Positions 21,870-33,311 of a DNA stretch of 64,000 nucleotides are shown piece by piece. Position 1 is the first letter of the stretch; the number at the start of each line of letters is the position of its first letter. The notes beneath the pieces are model-generated. The model was given only the letters and a program-made list of their open reading frames with translations, searched no databases and was not told the DNA's origin. The position numbers and the translations under genes are program-made. Origin of the DNA: Trametopsis cervina (taxonomy: Eukaryota > Basidiomycota > Agaricomycetes > Polyporales > Irpicaceae). The stretch spans positions 310,001 to 374,000 of the forward strand of contig MU278359.1 in assembly GCA_022385755.1 (NCBI GenBank). Reading direction: 5' to 3'.

Positions 21870-24800
21870 ATGGAACCCTCTGTCTCCTCCTCCAAGGGAT
21901 TCACTGAACCTCTACCTCGCGTCTGGACACCCGACCGCCCTACTCTTAACACGACGTCTCTCGGCCGAGCTTCGTCGACCTCGACCCCCGCAGAGCGAAG
22001 CCCGCATCTCTCCTCGGTCTCAAACTCTTCCCACTCTTCACCCTGGTTACAACAGATGGCACTCAGCAGCCAGCCGCAATCCCTCCCATACCACACCACA
22101 AGTCCCCCCATGACCGTAGCGCCGGAATTGGCGAGTCAAGCGAATTCCCCCATACCGCCCACCGAATGGAACAACGTATTTTCGGCCCCTCTTGACCCTT
22201 CGACGTTCGCAGCTTTGGCAGCCTCTGGAGTCTTGGGACCCGCGACGCCCGGTATTCCATCAAGCCTGCCGGCACGGACGATGCGCTCTCCCGGCGAGTT
22301 TCCACAGACCCCTCGAGGGCAAGCGTACTCAAAGGACATCCCCCGCTCAACGCCAAGTCAGCCCGGTCCCAACGGCTGGCCTGCCATGTCGTCGTCATAT
22401 TCTCCCGCAACAATGCCGCAACGTCTTCCTTCCTCACATCCTCGTTCAAACCCTAATAGCGTGTCCTTCATGAAGCGACGATCTCCCATCGCAGGTAGGT
22501 CGTTAATGCGCTCTCGTGATTTCTTCGCCTGATCATTCTACGTCGATGTGCAGATCAAAATATTTCCGTTGGCGAAGCTACTCCTATGCCTCATGACAGA
22601 CGCACGACTTTTACAACGTCGCCTTATGGCCCTCCAATGCCAGGTCAATCGTACAGAAGTCAGCCGTCCCTACACAACCTGCCTTCACCCATCGAGAATA
22701 TGCCCAGTAGCTTCCACCATCAAAGTCGGTCTGAATACCACTATGAACGATCGCAAGTAGCCCTTCCTCCCTCGTTATGGATGTCCCCGGCCTCTACTAC
22801 TCCTTCGTCCCCCAGCTTCTCTGACGCCCCGCCGTTCGTTCCTCTCAATCAGCTTAATCAGCTAACGTTGCCCCCTCATCTCTTGCCGGATTCTGTGGGC
22901 ACTTCATCTAGCGCCTCGACATATTCTACATACGCCGAATCTAGTCGCTCTACGGCACCCACAACCGCAAGCAGTCCGCAGTCATCCCGTAAACTTTCTG
23001 ATATCTTCGCAGACGACCTGTTTTCGAGCAATCCGATTCCGGACAACATCTCACCAAGCAGCTTCCAGTCTCCCAGGGTATCCGGTTCGCCGGATCTGAA
23101 GGCCGCGCAGTTGGCGGCAGAAGATGTTGACCCAGAGAAACTTGCAAAAGAAGACCCACTTGCGACCCAGGTTTGGAGGATGTACGCCAAGACGAAAGCG
23201 AACTTGCCGCACGGACAGAGGATGGAGAATTTGACATGGCGGATGATGGCTTTGGCGTTGAAGAAGAAGAAAGAGGACGAGGAGAAAGTAAAGGCAGAGG
23301 CACTGCCGGATGACAGCGCACTTCTCAAAGGAGAATCAGCTTCCAGTGCGGCTCGCTCTCCGGACGACGAGACGGATGCCGAGGACAACGAGAGAGGGCG
23401 CTCCAAAGGGAAGACGAAGGTACGGGTTGTTGGCTTTGATGGCACGAACCAGGATGGCGTCGAGGAAACCGAGTGCGTCTCTTTTATATTCCCACATATT
23501 TCTCTTCTCAGTGCAGAATGTCGCAATATAGCGAAGTGGCCATGGACTGGCGTGCTATGAGCAGGTCAAGATCCCGCGTGCCGATGGATTGGCGCCCAGC
23601 CAGCCGTTCTCGCTCACGACCACCAATGTCGATAACGGACCAGCAGAACCACTACAAGTTCCCTTCCATGTCGCCACCCAAGGGCTCCCAGTCGTCTCCT
23701 GCGAAGGTCATCCCCTCGGGTCGCCGCAGCCCGACAGGGAACATGGCCTTGGGCCCCGTCTACGAGACCACTGCAGAGCACCACACCTACATCGACCTCC
23801 CGCCTTTTGCAGCCCTGACAAGTCCTGTGGGGCATCCGTCGTCGCTGCCGTCGCACGGTATATATGGCGTCCCCAAACCCGGCCCCTCAGTTCTGCCGCC
23901 CAACGAGCAACGAACGTTCCCGAAGCACGTTCGCAAGACGAGTTTCGACCACACTGTAGCCAGGGAGGGCTTTTTTTCAGGAGTGAGTGGTCGGCATCAA
24001 GTCAATGGTCGACCCCAGCCCCCTGACCAGGTGTTGGGCACAAAGCGCCGCGCAGATGCACCCCATGTCGAGAGCATGCTGAGAGGCGATCCTATCGCAG
24101 TTGACGCACCGCCGATGTCGCTTGACTCCCAAGATATGGAGCGGGGCAGCCCGTTCCCGAGCTCCCAGTTCAACTTCTCGTTCTCGACGTATGACAACTT
24201 CATGGACATGCACGGACACCACTCCATGCCACACCAGATGTCGCAGTCGTTGCATACACCAAAGAGTCGTCTGTCGAGCGCGCACTTCCAAGACTCAATG
24301 CGTTCGTCGATGAACGGCACGTTCTCTCCTCACGACCAGGGCCCCGAAGGCCTGTCTGCTGCCGCTGCTGCAGCATCTGCGGCCGTCGCAGAGGGATACG
24401 CCCAACTGAATGTCGCCAACCTTGCGGGGCTCGATGAAGGCCTGGACTATTCCTTGATGGGGATGGGGCTAGGAATGTACCCGAACCTCGATGGCACTCC
24501 TTCACTCGTCCATCAACCCTTCACGCACATTGATCCCACGCAGATTCTCCCGGCGGACCACGGCGAGGGTCCATTCCAGAGCTTCCATCCGAGCCCGTCG
24601 AGCGACGGATGGGGTAATGGGCTGAACTCGAGCTCGAATGCGTCGCCGGAGCCGTATATCACTTCGACTGCGTCGACGCCACCGTCGGTCGAGGGCCCGC
24701 CGAACAGCAGCGCGTCTGGAAGGAATCAGCCGCGGAAGATTATTACGAGTAAGCGGTCAGATGCTGCGCGACCCGCCCAGCGGAAAGGGTGAGTATTACG

Positions 24801-25505
24801 AGACTTTGGGCCGTCTGATAGACTTGTTGCTGACTGTCTTTGCAGCAGTACTCCCGAGCTGCAGGCTGGATCCTCGACGCAGATTAAGCAAAACGGTGGG
24901 GAAGATGGAGAGACGTCCCCGACGGTGTGCACGAACTGCTCTACTACAAATACTCCATTGTGGAGGAGAGACCCAGATGGCCAACCGCTTTGTGAGTATG
25001 ATTTTCGCGATGCGTGGTATAAGTTTCTGACGACCATTTTTCCAGGTAATGCATGTGGATTGTTTTATGTGAGCTGAAAAACTGAAGTTGCACTCACGCA
25101 CGTTGCTTACTGTCTATTTACAGAAACTCCACGGAGTTGTACGACCATTGTCGTTAAAGACAGACGTTATTAAGAAGCGGTAAGCTAAATCCCATATGCG
25201 TTCACATTCGTCGCTAATCGATACGCCCTAGAAATCGGGCGTCTGGTACGCCTCACAGTACGTCGCGGAAAGGAAGCGCTTCCTTGCCGAAGATTGCAGC
25301 TTCATCTACCCGACCTCGATCCTCCACTACCAGCGGCATGCCCAACAGCGCATCCTCGTCACGGTTTTCTCCCACCAGTCGAATAGGTGGCAGTGCTGCA
25401 GCAGGTGGCTCACTGGCTATGAAACGACAACGGCGGATTTCGGCTGGTGCAGCAGGATTGACATCCCCGACTCGCAAGGATAACGAGGAGGCTGTCGGGG
25501 CTTGA
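21870..25505 (+). CDS. areA: GATA-type zinc-finger transcription factor, AreA/NIT2 nitrogen regulator family
   Basis: Global activator of nitrogen-catabolite genes in fungi (known of the family). Seven exons: 21870-22494, 22554-23472, 23517-24788, 24846-24991, 25046-25068, 25124-25179 and 25232-25505. They total 3315 nt, or 1104 residues. The N-terminal half is Ser/Pro-rich. Near residue 410 lies the conserved AreA N-terminal (DUF1752) element, [20 protein letters not shown] followed by LTWRMM. The single zinc finger is [18 protein letters not shown] ... CNACGLFY, with C-X2-C-X17-C-X2-C spacing, followed by [19 protein letters not shown]. The finger is spread over three exons, one of only 23 nt. 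A Ser/Arg repeat and a polyalanine run lie in the middle. The combination of DUF1752 and one X17 finger makes the AreA assignment strong. Confidence 0.93.
23542..23625 (+). repeat. 42-bp in-frame repeat in the GATA factor
   Basis: Two 14-residue units, [14 protein letters not shown] and [14 protein letters not shown], are encoded back to back at the start of exon 3. Confidence 0.85.
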
Positions 25506-25840
25506 TGTGTATTTTCCTTTGGGTGGTGACATATTCTGTTTGTGATACCACATGTCATTCGCTTTGGGGCTGATTAATCTTAATGTCACGATAGAATTGT
25601 TGTTGTAGCGGATCGAGCTTTGTTGTCTGTCTCTCATGCCATCTTCCATGTCCACCCCCTCACGACGTTTTTGTGCTAGCTGTACGACCATGTTCGTAGA
25701 TTTTCATCTATCTAGAGTACTGCACTATATTCTTGCTTCTGTACTGAAATGTACGACATACATGCTTTCATATCCACTACGACAAGCTCTGGTAATTGAA
25801 AAGCTACTATCGCCGTTTTGGCGCTCAGGGCTCATCGTGA
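25506..25840. other. Intergenic region / possible 5' exon of the Sec7 gene
   Basis: Holds the 3' flank of the GATA factor. It probably also holds the unresolved first exon of the Sec7 gene: a frame from ATG 25636 (MPSSMSTPSRRF) is one candidate. Confidence 0.4.
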
Positions 25841-28800
25841 GCACCCAGCTTGCTTCCTACGCTCACCGTCGCGTCGTGCGGCCGCTTCACTCGTTTCACC
25901 CTGGCTTCTTTATTTCGGCAACCATCACCGCGGTCGCCTGTGCCACCGTCGTCGTTTCCAGCTGGGCTGCAGCCGGTCGGTAATAAAGACGTTAATGGGT
26001 CCTTGCACCGGCGTGTCTCGCGAACGGATTTAGATTTTGAACAGGCTCTGCGCGGCGAAGGGACTGTTGTCATCAAAGAGAGCCTCGATGTTGATACCCT
26101 CGGAGTTTTGGATACCTCTAACACCTCTATAAGTTCTTTGAGTCCTTTCTCTTCACCTGCCTCGGCGCCGAGGACCCCACATACCGGCTTTCAACCAGCT
26201 ACCCCCACTATTGTCCCGCCGACCCCCTCGCCAGGTGGCAGACCTCCTACATCTTCAAGCCTATCGCCACCGAGGAGCTCCACGTCTAGTAGTTCTGGCC
26301 GTGAAGTGTTTTACGACGCACAGGAAGACAGCGACCTCCAGACTAAACGCAGGTCGATGTATCGCTCTGCGGGCACCGCAAGTAGTCCGGACCTCGCCAC
26401 GCTATTGCGGAAGAGCAAGAACAAAGAGGCTGCGAGCCGAGAACGAAGCAGAGATGGACGAACGGTCGTCGCTCCAGGTTCTACCTCGCAGCTCACCCCT
26501 AACAGGCTTGTTCCCGTCAGCAAGTCGGGTCGACAACGTCCATCGACTGGGTCTTCTCAGCCGGCCAATGTGACCCCATCAAGGAACAAACTCAGGCCAC
26601 CACCAATGCCATCTCCCAACATGTCAGGCGTTGCCACTCCGGATTGGGTGCTGACGAGTCCACGGTCGATGGGGTCAATGAGGGATGCCAGTGGCGCTGC
26701 CAAGGTAAGCTGCTCTCTCTCCCACCCTCTGCGACACCGTTCATGAGGTTTGCAGAGTGGCATGTTTTCCATGCGCGCCAAGACGTCTGCCTTCCTGGGA
26801 AAGATGCTGGGTACAGGGACGACACGCGAGCGGTCGGTGCGTCTGTACTCCTCCCTTTCCATTCGTTGATACTCACCGTGCACGTAGCGGACAGTCACCT
26901 CAGTGTCTTCGCCGACGAGCCCAACATATTTCGAGGCACCCCCTCCCGTGCCGCCACTGCCTGATCTGCCCCGACGGGTCAGCAGTCAGACTATTGATGA
27001 TGTTTTCAGCACCCCGGCAAGTACTCCTGATTTCCAGAAGCCTTTGCCACAGATCCAGCATGACGACTCGGACACTGAGATTGAAGACTTCGACGACCGC
27101 TCCATGGTCGTCGTGCAGCCACGAGCGCGGACCCCTTCACCTACCTCTACGGTCACCCACCACGACCCAGGGGGTACGATAGTGCCTAAGCGCAACAAAC
27201 GACGAAGCATGAGCGTGAGCGACGTCGACCTGAAACGAGTCATGGCAGCTTCCTCTTCAGCAACCCCTATGCCCCGCCCTGCTGGCCATAGCTCAAAGGA
27301 AGGCTCGGGCTCAGGCTCAGACTGGAACCGATCTTTGTCTGGCATCATCACTGACTTCAAAGGCGAACTGATGCAACTTGAACTTAACCCGATCTCAACC
27401 TCCCTGGACTTGAAAGATCCTTCTACCCCAGCTCGGAAGAGACCAATCTCAAATCGTGCTCACAGCGAGGAGCATCCTTCGCCGGATCGCCCTTCTACGA
27501 AACATGCGGCGTCCTTACCCTTGCCGACAGTATATACCTCCTCAGTAGAATCTAGTCCCGCCCAGCGTGAACGCGACGAAACGGGTCATGAGAGTCCCTT
27601 ACGAAGTCCCCAAATCTCTCAAATCCCTCGCCCGCCAGTCTTGCGATATGGACCCCGCTCGCCGGGTGCCAGAAACACACTCATGGCATCTCCTGTGCGT
27701 GATAACAATCGTCTGCAGGTTCATCACCGGTCATCTGCTTCAAGCTCGGAACCATCACTCATTCCTGTGAGGGATGGCCGTACTTGTATGTATACCATCT
27801 TTTGTGTTAACAAGAGTATCTAACGAACGCCGTACAACGTACAGTCTCTGGTTTATCGACAGGCTCGCAGCATGACTTGTCTGCCAACGATTTGTTGCTG
27901 ACTCGCTTCTCACCGGCTCGTTTGCCATCCAAAAGCGAGGAACCTGGAGATCTACTGGCACGAGGTAAAGAACTCGCGAAGCGGTGTTGGGACGAAGATG
28001 AGGACTTTATGGCCAAAGATAAGTTCGCTGAGTGGCTGGGTGGACAGTGAGTCTTCACGGTACATCCCGCGCAATTACCCTTGACACTTTGAATCTCCTG
28101 TGTAGGAGTCCTATCAACAAAGTCGCGTTACGTCATTATGTGGAGTTTTTCGATTTCACTGGTTTGCGACTGGATAACGCATTCAGGTATGTCAGACATT
28201 CAGAGTTCATGCGCCACGCTAACTGTGAACCCTTAGAAAGCTATGTGCTAAGCTCTATTTGAAGGCTGAAACTCAGCAAGTGGATCGTATCCTTGAACAA
28301 TTTGCTAGACGTTACTGGGATTGTAATCCCACTAGTATATTTGGCTCTGCTAGTACGCTTCAGCTTCCGTCTGATGTTCAATTGCCAACTGAATATGCTT
28401 TAGATGTTGTCCATGCCGTGGCATACTCTCTTCTACTTCTCAACACCGATCTCCATGTGGCCGAGCTTACCTCACGCATGTCTCGTGGACAATTTGTTCG
28501 CAATACCATTGCAGCCATCCAGATGCAAGTGCAACCGGGATCGACATCGGACCTGATAGGCGATGACTGGAGCAGTATACGCGGCGGGGGCGCCGGCTCA
28601 GACGTGAGCGACCCATCAGCAAACATGAGGACTATCAAGAGAAGCGACAGCATGACCAGCTGGAGTAGCGTAACTCGCGAAGCCTTCGCGTCTGGATTGA
28701 AAGTTCCATCGTCGGGGCAATTAACGACGGGTTCTACGGACACCTCAGGTAACACCCAACCGCAGACACCAGTGAACGACAGCGCCCTTTCAGTGGTCAG

Positions 28801-30639
28801 CAGAGAACCGAAGTCGTCTGAAAGCAGCGTAGCTCCGATGGTCTACGATCGGAACTGGGAGGCGGAGATGGAGGTCATGCTGAAGGTGTGCACGTTCGTT
28901 GCATATTTGGATAGCTTCTGACCAGGGTTACAGGAAATATACAGCTCTGTCAAGAGTCAGCAGATCTTGCAGCCCATCGGCAGTATAGCCCTCGCCCGCT
29001 CGTCCACTTCATCACTGAGCCCTCATGGTACTCTATTGCGCAACCGTTCCTTGCGAACGGCCTCCCAGGATCGGTTGAACAATTTCAAACGCGGCAGTAT
29101 TCGCGGGATTCAGTCGATACTTACCCCTCAGCTAGGCTACAATCCATATGGCAGCAGCACGGATGGAAGAGCCAGCCCCGCGCCAAGCTTTGCTACTTCC
29201 CATGAGGTCCGTCACCAATTGTATACACTTACACCTCGAGGCGGCTTTGATTTACTATTCCTTCACAGGGCATCAATGCTTCCACCGCCGCGTTCCTTAC
29301 GCCTGCCCTCGGGTTTGCATCCAATTTGTCTCACACGATCATACGGGAGGCCCAGGAGGATGACGCCCGCAGTGTCCACAGCGACAATTCTATTTCCACC
29401 GATGTTAGCATCACGGACGAAGAACTCGCGCTTTTAGGTCCTCCGTGGGCCAAAGAAGGCATATTGTGCCGTAAGCAGTACTGGGAGTCAACAGGGAAAC
29501 GCGCGAAGTCGAAGGATTGGAAGGACGTGTTCGTGGTGATCCAAAAGGGCGAGCTGAGCATGTTCACGTTTGGTGAACACAGCGGTGGCGGTGGCGCCGT
29601 TGTCGGCGGCGGAAATTGGCTGGTAAGTTACACGAACCTCGATCATGTCCCATCTAAATTTGCTAATGCCTGCATGTAGGAAAACGCATCTCCGGTTGGA
29701 ACCGTGTTGCTTGCCCATTCGTTATCGCATGCCCTGCCCCCACCCGGCTATAACAGGCAACGCCCCCACTGCATGGTGCTTACCCTGGCAAACGGAGGTG
29801 TCTACTTCTTCCAAGCAGGCACGGAAGAGCTGGTCAACGAATGGGTGTCCACGTGCAACTACTGGGCGGCGAGACAGAGCAAGGAGCCGCTGCAGGGTGG
29901 TGTTTCCAACATGGAATATGGTTGGAATAGGGTGTTGGACCCTGTCACCCGCAATCGGTCGACCTCGGAAGATAGCTATGGCGTGGACAAGTCGGACTCT
30001 GTCAGTATACGCAGCGAACGCAGTAGTCGGAGCCGGTTCCGAGGGAAGGAGTTCGCTTCTACGATGCGCGCGGAGAAGTCGCCGTGGCAGGACCGTATTC
30101 TTATTAACGACTGGAAGCCCCCTATGCCTCCTACCGTGCCGAGCAACCACGATGAGGAGACGCAGATGGAGGCCTTGCAAAAGCACGTGGCTGCTCTGAA
30201 GCACGACCTCATTGAACACAACGAGCTTCGGACACCCATGACAAAACTCGTGCGTTCATTTGTGTTATGACTTGTGTGCCTCAATGCTTAGATGTTTTCT
30301 TACGTGACACAGTATGTGCCTCGCTCTTCCAATGCTGCCAAGGCGACAGCGAACTGGGAGAAACGATCGCAATACATCCTGACGGAGATAATCAAGTATG
30401 AGCTATATATTGATTCCCTTCAGGCTGCCATGTCTTTGAGATTGAAAAAACGAGGGGAGAAGACGCTGGAGAGGGCACTGGGAGGTGCTGCAGAGCACGC
30501 GGGTAGCTCGAGGGCGGGCAAGTGGAAGGGCCCGGACGAGGAGACCATCGAGGAGAGCGAGGAACCGCCGCCAACCGCGAAACTCGACCCGTCGCCTTCG
30601 CGCATGAAATTCCACCGGAGAGAGCATGCAGAGGATTGA
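25841..30639 (+). CDS. Sec7-PH domain Arf guanine-nucleotide exchange factor (Syt1/Yel1/EFA6-like)
   Basis: Activates Arf-type GTPases at membranes (known of the family). The frame is open from 25841 but has no ATG there, so a short upstream exon is missing and the start is not fixed. The N-terminal ~600 residues are Ser/Pro-rich with low complexity. The Sec7 domain is around 27900-28530: LLARGKELAKRCWDEDEDF, SPINKVALRHYVEFFDFTGL, LKAETQQVDRILEQFARRYW (the Glu lies at the catalytic glutamic-finger position), then LLLLNTDLH. A PH domain follows (WAKEGILCRKQYWES, KDWKDVFVVIQKGELSMF, TEELVNEWVSTCNYWAAR). The C-terminus is helical (WEKRSQYILTEIIKYELYID). Sec7 followed by PH and a coiled region is the Syt1/EFA6 layout. 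The stop at 30637-30639 is clear. Confidence 0.88.
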
Positions 30640-31535
30640 GTGCTGGATTGATGTAGATATGTGATGTGATATATGTAATGTTGCTTCTGTACTCTCCTTT
30701 TAACGCTTTGGTCTTGGTCGACGTCTCTTTCGAGTTTGGAATCATTCTGTGCTGCGATATCTTATGTACGAATCTACGAATCTGTCTGATGGTCTCATGC
30801 TCGTTGGGATGTAAAAGCATAATACACTCGTTTTTATTAACCATACATGATGGGAGATTACTTATTGGGTTTGTTCGCCCGAAACATAATAATGCTCGGA
30901 GTTTGAGTGTGCATAATACTTTCTTGATCATCCACAGGACATGATGCAGTGCAGCTGTACTGTATTGTATACAGCAATCAGGCACTCATCGTAAATCTCT
31001 GCTTGATACTTCGGTATACTTATGCATGATCTCAGTTATAAGACTCAGCTTGCATTCTTCGCATAAAGGCATGCAGTTTTCCTCCTTGTACAAGCACTGT
31101 AACCGGCTAACATAAATTTGCGCCAGCAGGTTCAAAGACAGCCCGAGTTTTGAGGGTTCATCTGAAAACCTGCCTCACAATATTACGCACAATATGAGTC
31201 TTTGCGCGTTGCTAGGGGTGTCTATGGGAGCATAAACGACAAGGCCGAGACCATGAGACATCTGGGAACAACGGACGGAGGTTTCGTTGGCTGATGGAAC
31301 TGTTGGGTTATGAATAGCCATGATGATGACGCCCTTCTAAAACCTGCGATATGCTTTTGGCGCCACAGCCTGTGTGTTGTCTCCTTCCCTCACGCTCTTT
31401 CTCACTCTCCCAACAGCCAGCAACGACCTTCAGAGAGCCTCCAGGGGTTTCAGACATTCATTTTCAAGTCTCCTGAACAGTACTTAACCTCAACAGTTGA
31501 CTATCCCCTCTTTTGTGACGCCCGTCCTTCTCACA
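30640..31535. other. Intergenic region, AT-rich
   Basis: 3' flank of the Sec7 gene and promoter of the secreted-protein gene. No gene or clear TATA box was recognised. Confidence 0.5.
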
Positions 31536-32853
31536 ATGGCCCCTACGTTCATTCGATCGCTCTTTGGCTTTGCTTCTGTACTGGTTGCTCTGTCGGTGGT
31601 TCAAGCAGAGTCACACACTATCTCGTTCGACAACAAGTGAGTGAACGCGTGTCTTCTACTGCCACTAGACATGTCTGACTAAGAACCGTGCACTAGATGT
31701 GGACGTGGAACTGTTCGTACTTTTGCACCTATTAACAACAATAAGGAAACACACGCCTAACTGCGTCTGATTCTAGCCCACCCTTATTGTTGGGGGCCAG
31801 ATTGTCTCTACAGGTCAACCCTACACCAGTGGTAGCACCATCTCTGGCATTGCGTGAGTGTTATTCGCGTCCATTCACGTTTGACCGGATTTTGACGGCG
31901 GCCGCACCAGCTACCTCCAAACAGGTAATCGCAATACAACAGATGTGTGAGAGACAAGCTCACACCCCTCACTTAGGCGAATGTCTTTTCAATGGAGAAC
32001 ACTGCACTCTTCTGGAAATGACACTGAACAACCCTACCTGTACTGGCTGCGGTTCTTCCACCGACATCAGTCTCATCCCACCGTGAGTTTTCTTCCGGTC
32101 TACCCTCAATTCTAACACTTACCCGTCCCGTCAGGCACGCATTCAACGTGGAGGCCTCATTCAGGTAATATGAAATGAGCAAGTAGTTTGCGTCTGTGAC
32201 TGACGGATTTAATAACAGCTACTCCGGACAGTGTAATGGCAAGGGCGCGACTTGTGAGTTTCCCCACAGGCATGCGCAGGCTCGCGGGCTGACATCTCCG
32301 GCTGATAGGCTCCACGCCGAACTGCAACACGGCCTTCTTCGTACCGGATGACAACCAGGTCCAAGTACAGTGCGAAGAGCCCGACGTACGTCCCTTCTCG
32401 TCTTTCATACCCTACTTCCTCAGACTCACCCCTTCTTTCATCCAGACCAACCTGGTGATCACGTTCTGCGGAAGCGGATCCAGTCCCGCCCCTCCCTCGA
32501 GCCCTTCGTCTGCCAAGCCTTCGCCCACGACGGTTTCTTCACAGGTCGCCCAATCTGCCAACGCAGCACCGTCCAAGGCTCCCCAGAACGTTGCCCCTCC
32601 TCCGCCTCCGCCCTCCGTGATAGCATCACCCGCGAAGCCCGCACCCGCTTCTCCATCCTCATCCTCCTCACCCGCCGCAACATCATCACCCAGCTCTGCT
32701 GCCCCCGCCACCCCCACCAACAACCGCGGTTCGTGCCGCAACAAGCGTCGCGCTCTGCAGGCCCGTGCAGAGAAGGAGGCTCGCGATTTGTACAACCTCC
32801 ATCGTCGTCACCACGCTCGCCATGCGCCTGGCGCTTTCGATCGCTCGTTCTGA
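31536..32853 (+). CDS. Secreted Cys-rich protein (basidiomycete 'glycopeptide' family) with Pro/Ser-rich linker and basic tail
   Basis: Nine exons: 31536-31636, 31697-31712, 31777-31853, 31911-31924, 31977-32082, 32135-32164, 32219-32253, 32309-32385 and 32446-32853. They sum to 864 nt, or 287 residues. A signal peptide spans residues ~1-24 (FASVLVALSVVQA). The mature domain reads SHTISFDNKCGRGTPTLIVG, then AYLQTGECLFNGEHCTLLE, CTGCGSSTDISLIPPHAFNV and CNTAFFVPDDNQVQV. This matches a widespread basidiomycete secreted family often annotated 'glycopeptide', whose function is not established. It is followed by a Pro/Ser/Ala-rich linker of ~75 residues, probably O-glycosylated, and a basic tail starting CRNKRRALQARAEKEARD with an HRRHHARH run. 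The model is supported by frame continuity through every splice. The exons of 14 and 16 nt are unusual. Confidence 0.85.
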
Positions 32854-33311
32854 GCTCGCCGCACGCACGCGACTGTTCCTGTCTCACCTCATACACGCCG
32901 CTAATATCCCTAGATCGTGCTTGTTTATTGCTTCTTTTATGTTTGTGCTGCCGAGGCTCGCGTGCGAGTCCCCCTGTCCGCGTAGCTATGGTCGTTCTGG
33001 GGAGCATGGTACTCCCACGTCAACGGCCCTGCTCATGTCTTCCTAATTTCTCTGTAGATGTAGACATAGAATGTCTTGCCCCTCTGCTGTACGCACTCAC
33101 CTGTATTCTCTAAACCGGCTAGAATGCCGATGCGTCAATGCTATGCATGATGATTGCGTTTGAGTCGTGTGTAAAGTGTGCAAATACATTCTACGCTCTC
33201 GAGGATATGGGATCACACAAGAGTTATTAATCTGCTGTACATGGTGATAGGGAGTAACCGTCTGGGTGACTACGGAGGAGCACAAATAACTCAGACCTTC
33301 GTAAACAAGAG
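32854..33311. other. Convergent 3' flanks
   Basis: 458 bp between the stops of the secreted protein (plus) and Ysh1 (minus). No other feature was seen. Confidence 0.5.
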
